DNA from: Muscardinus avellanarius
Taxonomy: Eukaryota > Chordata > Mammalia > Rodentia > Gliridae
Reading direction: 5' to 3'
DNA: 64,000 bases
Assembly: GCA_963383645.1 (NCBI GenBank)
Contig: OY726560.1
Location: 32,431,003-32,495,002 of the forward strand
Shown: piece by piece, positions 42,971-53,021 of the stretch
Layout: the number at the start of each line of letters is the position of its first letter
How positions within the stretch are numbered: position 1 is the first letter of the stretch
Position numbers and translations under genes: made by a program
Notes under the pieces: generated by a model
What the model was told of the DNA's origin: nothing
What the model saw: only the letters and a program-made list of their open reading frames with translations
Databases searched by the model: none

Positions 42971-43888
42971 ATGGGAAAGAGAAATAACAATGGAGCATTG
43001 AATGCCAACAACACCACAACATCAGAATCTGATAACAAAGAAACCCAAAGATCTCTAGAAGATCAAATTAGGAAAATAACTTTAGAAATAATAGAGGACT
43101 TTCGAAAAGAATTTAGAGAGAGTCAAAAAGAGATAAAGGATGCAATTAATGAAGTAAAGGCCTCAATTCAAAGTATAAAGATCAGATTAGACCACATGGA
43201 GAATAGAATCTCGCTTCTTGAAGATGATCATTCTAAAAATGAACGCATAGTTTCTAATTTAGAAAAAAAAACCCGACAGCAGGAATCTGACATTGAAGAA
43301 ATATGGGCCCATTTCAAGAGAGCTAACCTAAGAATAATTGGAATAGAGGAGGGAAAAGAAGGTGAAACCAAAGGGATCAACAATCTCTTCAAGGAAGTAA
43401 TAGCAGAAAATTTTCCAAACATAGAGCAAGAGGTCGATACACAGGTCCAGGAAACTTATAGAACTCCCTTTAGACAGGATCAGAGAAGAGGATCCCCACG
43501 CCACATAATTGTCAAAATGACCACTGTGGAAGCCAAGGAGAGAATCTTAAAGGCAACAAAAACAAAAGGCCATGTGACATACAGAGGCAAACCAATTAGA
43601 ATCACTCCAGACTTCCCAAACCAAGTTATGAAAGCCAGAAGGGCTTGGAGTAACATATTCCAAACTCTGAAAGAAAACAACTTCCAGCCAAAAATTTCCT
43701 ACCCAGCAAAACTATCCATCAAATTAGATGGGGAAATAAGAAGCTTCCATGACAAACAGCAACTGAAGGAATTTATGTCTTCAAAACCAGCGCTAGAGAA
43801 AATACTCAAGGAGATTAACTGCAAAGAGGAAATGGGTAATTCACGCCAGAACCAAAGAAACAAGAATTCCCATCCAGCAGACAACTAA
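42971..43888 (+). CDS. LINE-1 ORF1p
   Basis: Intact 305-residue ORF1, the RNA-binding partner of ORF2p in the L1 ribonucleoprotein. N-terminal low-complexity stretch, coiled coil around residues 25-115 (heptads such as 'IRLDHMENRISLLEDD'), RRM-like core at about 120-210 ('ANLRIIGIEEGKEGETKG'), and C-terminal domain to residue 290 ('RRAWSNIFQTLKENNFQPK', 'SIKLDGEIRSFHDK'). The start ATG is preceded by a purine-rich context. Here the GTG found upstream in the half-L1s is out of frame. It is very similar to the half-L1 ORF1s, with differences spread over the coiled coil and C-terminus, so the families are closely related. Confidence 0.95.
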   Translation: MGKRNNNGALNANNTTTSESDNKETQRSLEDQIRKITLEIIEDFRKEFRESQKEIKDAINEVKASIQSIKIRLDHMENRISLLEDDHSKNERIVSNLEKKTRQQESDIEEIWAHFKRANLRIIGIEEGKEGETKGINNLFKEVIAENFPNIEQEVDTQVQETYRTPFRQDQRRGSPRHIIVKMTTVEAKERILKATKTKGHVTYRGKPIRITPDFPNQVMKARRAWSNIFQTLKENNFQPKISYPAKLSIKLDGEIRSFHDKQQLKEFMSSKPALEKILKEINCKEEMGNSRQNQRNKNSHPADN

Positions 43889-43933
43889 GCAAAGAAGAAT
43901 AAACAGTATCTCAAACAGAAATAAGATCTTAAC

Positions 43934-46900
43934 ATGTTGGGAATTAAAAATTATCTCTCTATAATCACACTGAATGTAAACGGCCTCAACTCCCCAATAA
44001 AAAGACATAAAGTGGCAAAATGGATTAAAAGCCAGAATCCATCCATCTGCTGCTTACAAGAAACACACCTCACAAGTAAAGATAGGAACAAACTCAAGGT
44101 AAAGGGCTGGAGCAAGGTAATCCATGCTAATGGTACTCGAAGACAAGCAGGAGTAGCAACTATGATATCAGACAAGTTAGACTTCAAACCCAAACTTATT
44201 AGAAGAGACAAAGAAGGTCACATTTTACTGGTAAAAGGAATAGTCCAGCAAGAGGAAATAACAATAATCAACATGTATGCCCCAAACATAGGGGCAGCTA
44301 CTTTCATAAATCAAACTCTTTGTGACATGAAGCCACACATAAATCCCAACACAATAATACTGGGAGACTTTAACACACCTCTCACAATACTAGACCGATC
44401 TTCCAGACAAAGGGTCAGTAAAGATGTCTCAGAACTAAAGAACACCATTAACCAAATGGACCTTTTGGACACATATAGAATATTTCACCCAACTACAGCA
44501 GAGTTTACATTTTTCTCAGCTGCTCATGGAACCTTCTCCAAAATAGATCACATCCTGGGACACAAAATGAGCACTAGCAAATTTAAAAAATGTTACATAC
44601 TTCCCTGTGTCATTTCAGACCATAATGGAATGAAACTAGAAATCAACTATAAGAAGACCCAGAGAAACAACATAAACATGTGGAGACTGAACACCACACT
44701 TCTGAATGAAGAATGGGTCATAGAAGATGTAAGAGGTGAAATCAAGAAATTTCTAGAAACAAATGAAAATAAAGAAACAACATATCAAAACCTCTGGGAC
44801 ACTTTGAAGGCAGTATTAAGAGGAAAATTTATAGCACTGAGTGCTCACATAAGAAAAACAGAAAATCTTCAAATAAATAGCCTTATGACACACCTCAAAG
44901 CCCTTGAAAAGCAGGAACAATTGAACCCCAAAGCCAGCAGAAGACAGGAAATTATTAAAATTAGAGCAGAAATTAACGAAATAGAGAATAAAAAAACAAT
45001 ACAGAAAATCAACAAAACCAAAAGCTTGTTTCTTGAAAAAATTAACAAGATGGATAAACCACTAGCCAACCTAACTAAAAAAAAGAGAGAATCAACCCAA
45101 ATTATGAAGATAAGGGATGAAAAAGGAGACATTACTACTGACAGCGTAGAAATCCAGAGGATTATCAGAAACTACTTTGAAAAACTATACTCCAACAAAA
45201 TGGAAAATCTGGAGGAAATCGACAACTTCCTAGATAAATACAACCTTCCTAAACTGAGTCAAGAAGATATAGAACACTTAAACCAACCAATAACAATCAA
45301 AGAGATTGAAATAGCAATAAAGAGCTTACCATCAAAGAAAAGCCCAGGACCATATGGTTTCCCAAGTGAATTCTATAAAACCTTTATAGGAGAACTAATC
45401 CCAATACTACTCAAACTATTTCGGGAAATAGAAAAAACCGGGACTCTCCCAAATACATTCTATGAAGCCAACATCACACTAATACCCAAACCGAATAAAG
45501 ACAGTTCAAGGAAGGAAAACTACAGGCCTATATCTCTGATGAACTTGGATGCAAAACTATTAAACAAAATACTAGCAACACGCATTCAAAACCACATCAA
45601 GAAAATCATTCACCATGACCAGGTAGGGTTCATCCCAGGGATGCAAGGCTGGTTCAATATACAAAAAACAATCCATGTAATTCATCATATAAACAGAATC
45701 AAAGACAAAAACCACATGATCATCTCAATAGATGCTGAAAAAGCATTTGATAAAATTCAACATCCATTTATGATAAAAACACTGCAGAGAATTGGAATAG
45801 AAGGAACATATCTCAACATTATTAAGGCAATCTACAATAAGCCCACTGCCAACATCATATTAAATGGGGAAAAACTTCAAGAATTTCCCCTAAAAACTGG
45901 AACGAGACAAGGATGTCCACTATCACCACTTCTCTTCAATATAGTACTAGAGACTCTAGCCAGAGCAATAAGGCAAGAAAAGGAAATCAAAGGAGTACAA
46001 ATAGGAAAAGAAGAACTTAAGCTTTCACTATTTGCAGATGACATGATACTATATTTAGAAAACCCAACAAACTCAACCAAAAGGCTTATAGAACTGATCA
46101 ACAAATTCAGCAAGGTATCTGGATACAAAATCAATCTTAAAAAATCAGAAGCTTTCCTGTACACCAACCATAAATCCACTGAAAAAGAAATTCAGAAAAC
46201 ACTTCCACTCAGGATCTCCCACAAAAAAATAAAATACCTAGGAATAAACTTGACCAAGGAAGTAAAAGATGTCTACAAAGAAAATTATAAAACACTGAAA
46301 AAAGAAATCGAAGAAGATCTTAGAAGATGGAAAGACCTTCCATGTTCATGGATTGGCAGAATTAATATCATTAAAATGGCCATCCTCCCAAAAGTGATCT
46401 ACAGATTTAATGCAATGCCCATTAAACTACCAAGATCATTCCTCACAGACATAGAAAAATCAGTCCTTAAATTTATCTGGAATAACAAAAAGCCCAGAAT
46501 AGCCAAGGTAGTTCTCAGCAACAAAAACCACGCAGGAGGAATCACAATACCTGACTTTAAACTATACTACAAAGCCATTGTAATAAAAACAGCATGGTAC
46601 TGGCAAAAGAACAGATATATAGACCAATGGAGCAGAATAGAAGACCCAGAAACAAGTCCACACACTTTCAGCCAATTGATTTTTGACAAAGGGGCCAAAA
46701 ACATACACTGGAAAAAAGATAGCCTCTTCAACAAATGGTGTTGGCAAAACTGGTTAACCATATGCAGAAAATTGGATGTTAATCCCACTTTTTCACCCTG
46801 TACAAAAGTCAACTCACGATGGATCAAAGACTTGGAAATTAAACCAGAGACCTTGAAGCTCCTTGAAGAGGGCATAGGTCCAACACTACAACACATAGGC

Positions 46901-47761
46901 ACAGACAAACATTTCCTCAACAAGACCCCAAAGGCACAACAAATTAAAAGGAGAATCAATACATGGGATTGCATGAAACTGAAGAGCTTCTGTTCAGCAA
47001 AGGAAACTATCAAGAACCTCAATCGAGAGCCAACAGAATGGGAGAAGATTTTTGCCACCTACACCACTGATAGAGGACTAATATCTAGAATATACAGAGA
47101 ACTCAAGAAACTCAACACTAAGAAAACAAAGCATCCAATAACAAAATGGGCAAATGAACTAAATAGACACTTCACAAAAGAAGAAATTCAAATGGCCAAT
47201 AAATGCATGAAAAAATGCTCAACATCACTGGCAATCAGAGAGATGCAAATCAAAACTACCCTGAGATTTCACCTAACTCCAACTAGAATGGCCATCATTC
47301 AAAACACAAACAACAACAGATGCTGGTGAGGATGTGGAGAAGTGGGAACTCTAAGACATTGTTGGTGGGATTGCAAATTAGTGCAACCACTTTGGAAAAC
47401 AGTATGGAGAATCCTCAGAAGAATGGGAACAAATCTTCCATTTGATCCAGCAATACCACTGTTGGGTATCTACCCAAAAGAAAAGAAACCAATCTACCAA
47501 ACTAATGCATGTGTATCTATGTTCATAGCTGCACAATTCACCATAGCCAAACTATGGAACCAGCCAAGATGTCCATCAACAGATGAATGGATTACAAAAC
47601 TGTGGGATATGTACACAATGGAATTTTACTCAGCCATCAAAAAAAACTCAATTACATCATTTTCAGGGAAATGGATGGAACTGGAGGACATTATGCTAAG
47701 TGAGATTAGTCAGGCACAAAAAATAAGAAATCAGATGCTTTCCCTAATATGTGAGAGTTAG
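43934..47761 (+). pseudogene. LINE-1 ORF2 (endonuclease-reverse transcriptase) with one premature stop
   Basis: ORF2p nicks target DNA and reverse-transcribes L1 RNA. From the ATG at 43934 the frame runs 1,131 codons to an in-frame TGA (47327-47329), then continues in the same frame to 47761, for 1,275 codons in all. Visible: the apurinic-type endonuclease (residues ~1-240) with 'LNVNGLNS', 'LQETH', 'NMYAPN', 'ILGDFNT' and 'SDHNGMK'; the reverse transcriptase with '[15 protein letters not shown]', '[12 protein letters not shown]', '[12 protein letters not shown]' and the catalytic FADD at 700-703. The TGA falls inside the C-terminal cysteine-rich motif (CW*GCGE). Where other L1s have Arg or Lys, a CGA-to-TGA CpG transition is a likely cause. 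The truncated protein keeps EN and RT but loses 144 C-terminal residues. Confidence 0.96.
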
Positions 47762-48725
47762 GGAGAAATGGGTCATAGGAGGAACTCTTGGAAGAGGATC
47801 AGTAACTTTTAACTCTGTTTACATTGTCTTTGGATATACAATATTTTTTTTTTTAGGGAGTTTGTTTACTCTTTTGTTGCCTGTGCCATTGAAATCATAT
47901 CCAAGAAATCACTTCCAATTTCAATGTTGTGAGGTTTTATGACCCAGATTTTCTTCTAAAAGCTTATAGTATTAAGATTTATATTTAGGTCTTTTATCTA
48001 TTTTGAGTTAATATTTGTATATGTGTTAGGTAAGGGTCCAATTTTATTCTTTTTCATTTATTATTATCTTTCAACAATATTTAGTTAAAAGACTAGTATT
48101 TCCTCCACCAAAAGTTCATGGAAACCTTGTCAAAAATAACTTGACAATGTATGGAAGAATTTATCTCTAGGTTTTTATTTAGCTCCAACGGTTTATATAT
48201 CTGCCTTTAGAACAGTACTACACTGTTTCAATTATTGTAGCTTTATATGGTTTGAAATCAGAAAATATACATCTTCTAGCTTTGCTCTTCTTTGAGACTG
48301 TTTTGGGGTATCTAGAGTCCATATTCCATATCATGATAGATTTTTTCTGAAAAATAAATAAATAAATAAATGTATGATAGTTTCACCTAAAAAAAAAAAA
48401 AGAAAAAATATTCTCTGGTAAGAAAGAAAGCAAAAAGAAATATTGAAATGTTATCTTTAAGTCATCAAAAGTTTGGTACCAGACAAATGAAACTGTTATG
48501 TGAGATTATCAATGTTAATATTGTATAAATTGCTATAATACTAGATGTCAACCAGTAAGCCAAGCGTGGGAAGGAGGGATGGGGAGGGAATGGGGTGGGG
48601 ATCGTGGTAGGGGCTAACTGGGCGAGATGTGCATGTATGTCTACAAAAGTATTTTCTTTATACCACTATGATGTATGAATATATTGCACCAATAAAAAAT
48701 AAATTAAAAAAAAATATATATATAT
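47762..48725 (+). other. 3' UTR of the full-length L1
   Basis: The first ~36 bases match the ordinary L1 3' UTR (gaaatgggtcataggaggaa). An abrupt switch to antisense ORF2 sequence follows at about 47798, and the ordinary L1 end resumes near 48545 ('atgtcaaccagtaagccaag', 'ggatggggagggaatgggg', 'gcaccaataaaaaata'). Confidence 0.88.
47798..48545 (-). repeat. antisense L1 ORF2 segment in the L1 3' UTR
   Basis: Read on the minus strand, opposite to the L1, this follows degraded ORF2 order ('ttatttttgacaaggtttcc', 'gacccttacctaacacatat'-type words, 'ggcacaggcaacaaaagagt'). It matches the half-L1 segments but stops about 170 bp earlier at its ORF-proximal end. Confidence 0.85.
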
Positions 48726-48737
48726 ATATAAAATAGG

Positions 48738-48792
48738 TCTGGGAGTGTGGCCCAGATGTAGAAGGGTTTCCAGGAGCCCCAGTACCACCAAA

Positions 48793-48800
<8 letters not shown>
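48738..48800 (+). mobile_element. right part of the SINE split by the full-length L1
   Basis: 'tctgggagtgtggcccagat', 'gtttccaggagccccagtac' then poly(A). Continues the element at 41369-41493. Confidence 0.9.

Positions 48801-48846
<46 letters not shown>
48801..48846 (+). repeat. (AT)n microsatellite
   Basis: More than 20 AT dinucleotides following the SINE poly(A). Confidence 0.95.
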
Positions 48847-48850
<4 letters not shown>

Positions 48851-48949
48851 AAATATATAATAAAAATATATAATAATTCTTCTGCCATTTCATTTCCACT
48901 GTAACTCTCTTCATTCCTGTCCTTGCCTCATGTGATTTTCCTGAACAAT

Positions 48950-48952
<3 letters not shown>

Positions 48953-48988
<36 letters not shown>

Positions 48989-49168
48989 TGTTGGTGGCAC
49001 TAGTGTTCCCGGAAGCCCTTCTCCCTCCGGACTACACCCCCAGACCTTTTTTTATTTATTTGGAAACAGGCTCTCTTAAGCCAGCGGGGCTGGCTACGAA
49101 CCAGCGCGATCCTCCTGTCTCCGCCTCCCAAGCGCTGGGATTACAAGCGTGCGCCACCACGCCCGGCT
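48953..49168 (-). mobile_element. deletion-subfamily SINE with perfect 15-bp TSD
   Basis: TSD ttcctgaacaattta at 48938-48952 and 49169-49183. (TTTA)n tail, 'actagtgttcccggaagccc' and 'ctcttaagccagcggggctg' diagnostic forms. Confidence 0.96.
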
Positions 49169-49183
49169 TTCCTGAACAATTTA

Positions 49184-49609
49184 AATAAGTGATTTCTTTA
49201 CCTATGACTTATTCTCACCTCCCACACCTTTCGAGTCCATCCTGCAAACTTCCCAAAGTGAGCTTTCTAAGAAGCAATCTTCCCAGTCTCTCAGGTTTGA
49301 AAAATAATCATTGCTTCTGATTGCCTCAAATACGAAGTCTAAACTTTTGTGTGCATTCAAGGCCCTCTAAAACCTAGACCCAACCTACCTTACAAGTCTT
49401 AAATCTACCACCCCTGCATACACATCCCACACTGCACACAGGCCATGCTTCTCAGAACACACCAGGCTTTTTCTCACAAAGGTCCTTCCATCGAGAGTGC
49501 CCATCTAGGTCTCTGCCTGGTAAATTATCTCACTTCCTCGCTGAAGCTGTCCTCAACATCCTAAAACAGTTCATCACTCCTGCTTTTGCTCTCACAGGAT
49601 TTTCTTTGG
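49184..49609 (+). repeat. L2-like 3' region
   Basis: From about 49290: 'tgcattcaaggccctctaaa', 'agacccaacctaccttacaa', 'tctctgcctggtaaat' and 'ctgaagctgtcctcaacatc' are in L2 3'-end order. The first ~100 bases are unassigned. Confidence 0.6.
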
Positions 49610-49870
49610 AATCATAACTGCTATTTATTGAGCGCTTACTAGGTACCAGGCACTGTGCCTAACTAAGCATTTTACAGACGTGATCTCATTTAATCTTCCC
49701 AGAAGCCCTATGAGGTAATGTGGCACTTCTCATGTGTCTTCATTCATTGTTTCGTGCCTATCTTATTAGAAGAGACCAGTCTTACTCATGTTATCTGAGT
49801 CACCCCCTACTATAAAGTCTGACCAAATCAGAAACTCAAAAATGTATTGGGTGAATGAATGATAGAATGA
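49610..49870 (-). repeat. MIR (antisense) and L2/MIR-like tail
   Basis: 49610-49725 has 'tatttattgagcgcttacta', 'ggcactgtgcctaactaagc' and 'agaagccctatgaggtaatg', a clear antisense MIR. 49780-49870 has 'ttgggtgaatgaatgataga', resembling an L2 end in the opposite sense. Confidence 0.7.
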
Positions 49871-50402
49871 AATGAAATAATTAAACACAATAGGGTACTT
49901 TTAAAAAAGCTAATTTGTTAGAGATGATTGGCTTTATAATACTTGTATGCAGCCAAGACTCTGGGGATATGCTATTATCCTAATCCAAATTTTTCTCTCC
50001 TTGGCTCTGTCATGTGGCCCTGAATCCCCATGGTTCTCAAGAATATCTTCTCTTTATTTTTTATTCTTACTTCCCCAACGTAGATTAGACCCTTTTCTGC
50101 CTCTTCATTTCAGATATTCTCTTCTTTGGTACCACACATCTCCAAAGAGATCCATCTTTCTAAATACTATTCTGATCATGTATTTTCCCTGCTCAAAAAC
50201 TATACATTTTCTAGAAGGAATCCCTTCTCTTCAGCCTCGGTTTCTATAAATCTCCACAATCAGGTCCCAAATTAATCTCTCACTACATCCTAGTCCTGCA
50301 GCTGGTCAGTCTGAAGCAGTGGCCATTCTCATCTCCCCCTCTCTGTTTCTTACAACGGCTCTGCCTGACTGAGTCACCTCTACATTGGTGGGACACAGCT
50401 CG
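49871..50402. other. unassigned, possibly old L2-like in part
   Basis: 'aaatctccacaatcaggtcc' and 'tctcactacatcctagtcct' around 50240-50300 hint at L2. No coding region is supported. Confidence 0.3.
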
Positions 50403-50470
50403 GTGGAGCCAGGCAGGCACCATGGTGCACTCCTGTAACCCCAGCTACTCTGGAGGCTCAACCCATTCGT
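50403..50470 (+). mobile_element. B1-type SINE fragment
   Basis: 'gagccaggcaggcaccatgg' and 'ccccagctactctggaggct' mark the first ~65 bp of a B1 element. Confidence 0.7.
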
Positions 50471-51287
50471 CTGGAATTCAGCCTTCTCCCTGAATGTGTT
50501 TCCACTGGCAGTAGGCTTTAAGAGAGATAGTTTGAATTTTAAACTTATATTCTTTTTTCAACCATTAGTTACCTCTTCCAGACATCAAGTGGACATTTTC
50601 ATAACTGTCCACCTTATAAAAGATTCATCTTTTGTTTGTGTCCTTTTCCCCATACAGAGTGAGTCCCCTGCGGCTGTGTTAGTATTACATGATCCTGCTT
50701 CTGGGGCCACTGAGTGGATCTGGAGTGAGCAAGTGATCTTGTCCCTTACAGAGTATCTAAGCACAATGGACTTGTAAGAGAAGAAACTTTGGAACCTGGA
50801 TCTGGCTCTAGATAGGAGATCTGGGCTCTAAAGACCTACTGTCACAACCGGTAACCATGTGCCTATAAGGCTGTGTCCCTGCAGGCGAGTTCTTTGCTCG
50901 CATTAGGAAAAAGCAGCCCTCTGAGTGGGTGTAGTTTCAGTTTCAGGGCACAAAAGTACGAGTAATTGTGGGCAGCCATAGTATTTTTCTTCATAGCTGC
51001 AGAGGTGGAGAAAACAGAGCTGCAGAAAAAGTCAAATGAGCCAAAGGAGAGGGAGAACAAAGAATAAACCAAAAATCTACAGAAGGAGAAGAAGAAAGAG
51101 AAGAAGAAACAGAGAGAAGGGAGAGAAGAAAAAGGGAGGGAGGGACGGAGGGACGGAGGAAGGAAATAAAAGGACTGGTTTCTGTCAGCTTTCCTAATAC
51201 TGGGTTTAGTCTCTAAAAAGTCATCATTGTCTATAATTTTCTGGAAATATTCCAGTATTCTTTTAATAAAATGTTTTAGCTCAAGGA
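50471..51287. other. unassigned sequence with a purine-rich tract
   Basis: 50683-50758 is the source-like arm of an inverted copy at 51361-51436. 51045-51170 is a purine-rich (A/G) tract that yields a long but meaningless minus-strand frame. No gene recognised. Confidence 0.4.
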
Positions 51288-51580
51288 TAAAATAATTTGT
51301 GTTTATTGGCAGAACTGAGGTTAGAACCCAGGGCCATTCTACCTCTGAGCTATATCCTGGCAGATACTCTGTAAGGGACAAGATCACTTGCTCACTCCAG
51401 ATCCACTCAGTGCCCCCAGAAGCAGGATCCTGTAATCCCAGTACTTATTCTTTATTTTGAAACAGGGTCTCACTGAGTTGCAAAGAGTCTAAGTAGCTGA
51501 GGCTGTCCGCAAACCCAGATCCTCCTATCTCAGCCTCCCAAGTACTGGGATTACAAGCATGCGCCACCACGCCTGGCTAA
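51288..51580 (-). mobile_element. B1-ID SINE carrying a ~75-bp inverted insertion
   Basis: The ID half (aactgaggttagaacccagg) and B1 half (ctcactgagttgcaaagagt ... cgcctggct) are separated by foreign sequence at 51361-51436. The flanks aaaataa(t/c)ttgtgttta form the TSD of the SINE. Confidence 0.88.
51361..51436 (-). repeat. inverted copy of 50683-50758 inside a SINE
   Basis: Reverse complement of 50683-50758 over ~75 bp with about two mismatches. It replaces a dozen bases of the SINE centre. Confidence 0.93.
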
Positions 51581-51707
51581 AATAACTTGTGTTTAAATCA
51601 TCTAATCCCTCAAGAGCAAGACTAGTTCAAGACTAGTTGTCAGAGTAACTTGTACTATCAGACACCCTATAGACATATGTAGAATAAAGATTTAAACCAC
51701 TGTTTCT
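51581..51707. other. unassigned non-coding sequence
   Basis: Short stretch, nothing recognised. Confidence 0.3.
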
Positions 51708-51772
51708 TTATCTTTTTTTCCCCTCAAGATAGGGTCTCATTATGTTGCCCAGGCTGGCCTTAAACTCCATTC
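51708..51772 (-). mobile_element. old B1/7SL-type SINE fragment
   Basis: 'atagggtctcattatgttgc' and 'ccaggctggccttaaactcc' are the antisense 7SL-type core. Confidence 0.8.
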
Positions 51773-51987
51773 TAGCTGGTCGCGGTGGCGCATGCTTGTA
51801 ATCCTGGGGTTTGGGAGGCTGAGACAGGAGGATTGCAAGGTTCGAAGCCAGCCTCAGCTACTTAGTGAGGCTCTCAGCAACTTAGTGAGACCCTATTTCC
51901 AAATAAAGTATAAAATAGGTCTGGGAGGATAGCCCAGATGTAGAAAAGCCCCTGGGTTCCATCCCCAGTAACACCAAAAAAAAAAAA
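51773..51987 (+). mobile_element. B1-ID SINE
   Basis: 'agctggtcgcggtggcgcat' start, complete dimer, ID half of the 'gggaggatagcccagatgta' subfamily, poly(A). Confidence 0.93.
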
Positions 51988-52417
51988 TATTCTAATTAAA
52001 GGATACTTTGTAAGAATATTTGCTATAATTTAGAATGAAAGTCTGGCTAGGACTTAGCATCCCAGTGAGATCAGCATAATTAAGTAAGTGGTAACAACCC
52101 AATTACTAGTTCCGTATTAATAGATTAAGTAGCAATAATATCATTTTTAGGAGGCAACATTAACTTGTAAGAATTATAAAATATATATTTTAAGGATCTC
52201 TTTATGATTTCCCTACACCTTTTCCTGAGGTAAAATATATCTACCTCTTGCTTAAAATGTTGGTACCATACTCTTCTTAATGCACTTAAAACTTTCTCTA
52301 TTGTAGTTATTTCAGTGCTTATAATTTGTATTCTCTTGATTATAAGCTCCTTATGTGATTTGGACATGTTGTACATCTTTATATCCATCATAAAGACCTT
52401 TTTTCAACTTAAAGCAT
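51988..52417. other. unassigned non-coding sequence
   Basis: Nothing recognised. Confidence 0.35.
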
Positions 52418-52607
52418 TTTTATTTTTGGTGGTACTGGGGTTCCTGGAAGCCCTTCTACCTCTAGGCTACACTCCCAGACCTATTTTATACATTTTTTTT
52501 TTATTTTTGGAAACAGGTCTCTTACGCCAGCTTCGAACCTGCACGATCCTCCTGTCTCCACCTCCCAAGCGCGGAGATTACAAGCATGTGCCACCACACC
52601 TGGCTAA
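52418..52607 (-). mobile_element. deletion-subfamily SINE
   Basis: 'actggggttcctggaagccc' and 'ctcttacgccagcttcgaac'. The flanks aacttaaagcattt / aacttagagcaatt look like a decayed TSD. Confidence 0.92.
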
Positions 52608-52782
52608 CTTAGAGCAATTTGATTTTACTTCTGGTGGTAGACAGTTATCAGTCATCAATTCAGCTGCAAATAATGGTAAATCCTACCATGTTGGCTTAAG
52701 TTAAGGTCTTGTTTTTTGTGGTTTTTTTTTTTTCTCATATAACAAAAAATCCCAATATAGGCAGGTCAAGAAGGGACACACA

Positions 52783-53010
52783 AGCTGGGCATGGTGGTGC
52801 ATGCTTATAATCCCAGCATCGGGAGGCTGAGACCGGAGGATTGTTTTGGGGGACAGCCTCAGCTACTTAGTGAGGCCCTCCGCAACTTAGTAAGACCCTG
52901 TTTCAAAATAAAAAGAATAAAAAAAATAGGGTAGGGGGTGTAGCTCAGATGTCAAATACCTCTGGGTTCCATGCTTAGACCCGCAAAAAAAAAAAAAAAA
53001 AAAAAAAAAG
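52783..53010 (+). mobile_element. B1-ID SINE with 13-bp TSD
   Basis: TSD aagaagggacaca on both sides (about 52769-52781 and 53009-53021). Complete dimer with ID half 'gtagggggtgtagctcagat' and a long poly(A). Confidence 0.94.
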
Positions 53011-53021
53011 AAGGGACACAT

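Larger units (their letters stand above)
41494..48725 (+). mobile_element. full-length L1 with intact ORF1 and one-stop ORF2
   Basis: 7.2-kb insertion with a 12-bp TSD, atataaaatagg (41482-41493 and 48726-48737), inside a SINE. Layout: 5' UTR with GC-rich VNTR, ORF1 (305 codons), 45-nt spacer, ORF2 (1,275 codons with one internal TGA), long 3' UTR with an antisense ORF2 segment, tail. It is the least decayed L1 here. With ORF2 truncated before its cysteine-rich end it is probably not autonomous, but it is close to a recently active source. Confidence 0.96.

Noticed and set aside
43951..47058. Several antisense frames of 60-163 codons over L1 ORF2
   Set aside because: Shadows of the ORF2 coding sequence in the opposite strand.
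50863..51387. 174-codon minus-strand frame
   Set aside because: Largely serine/phenylalanine-rich translation of a purine-rich tract joined to a SINE; no family resemblance.
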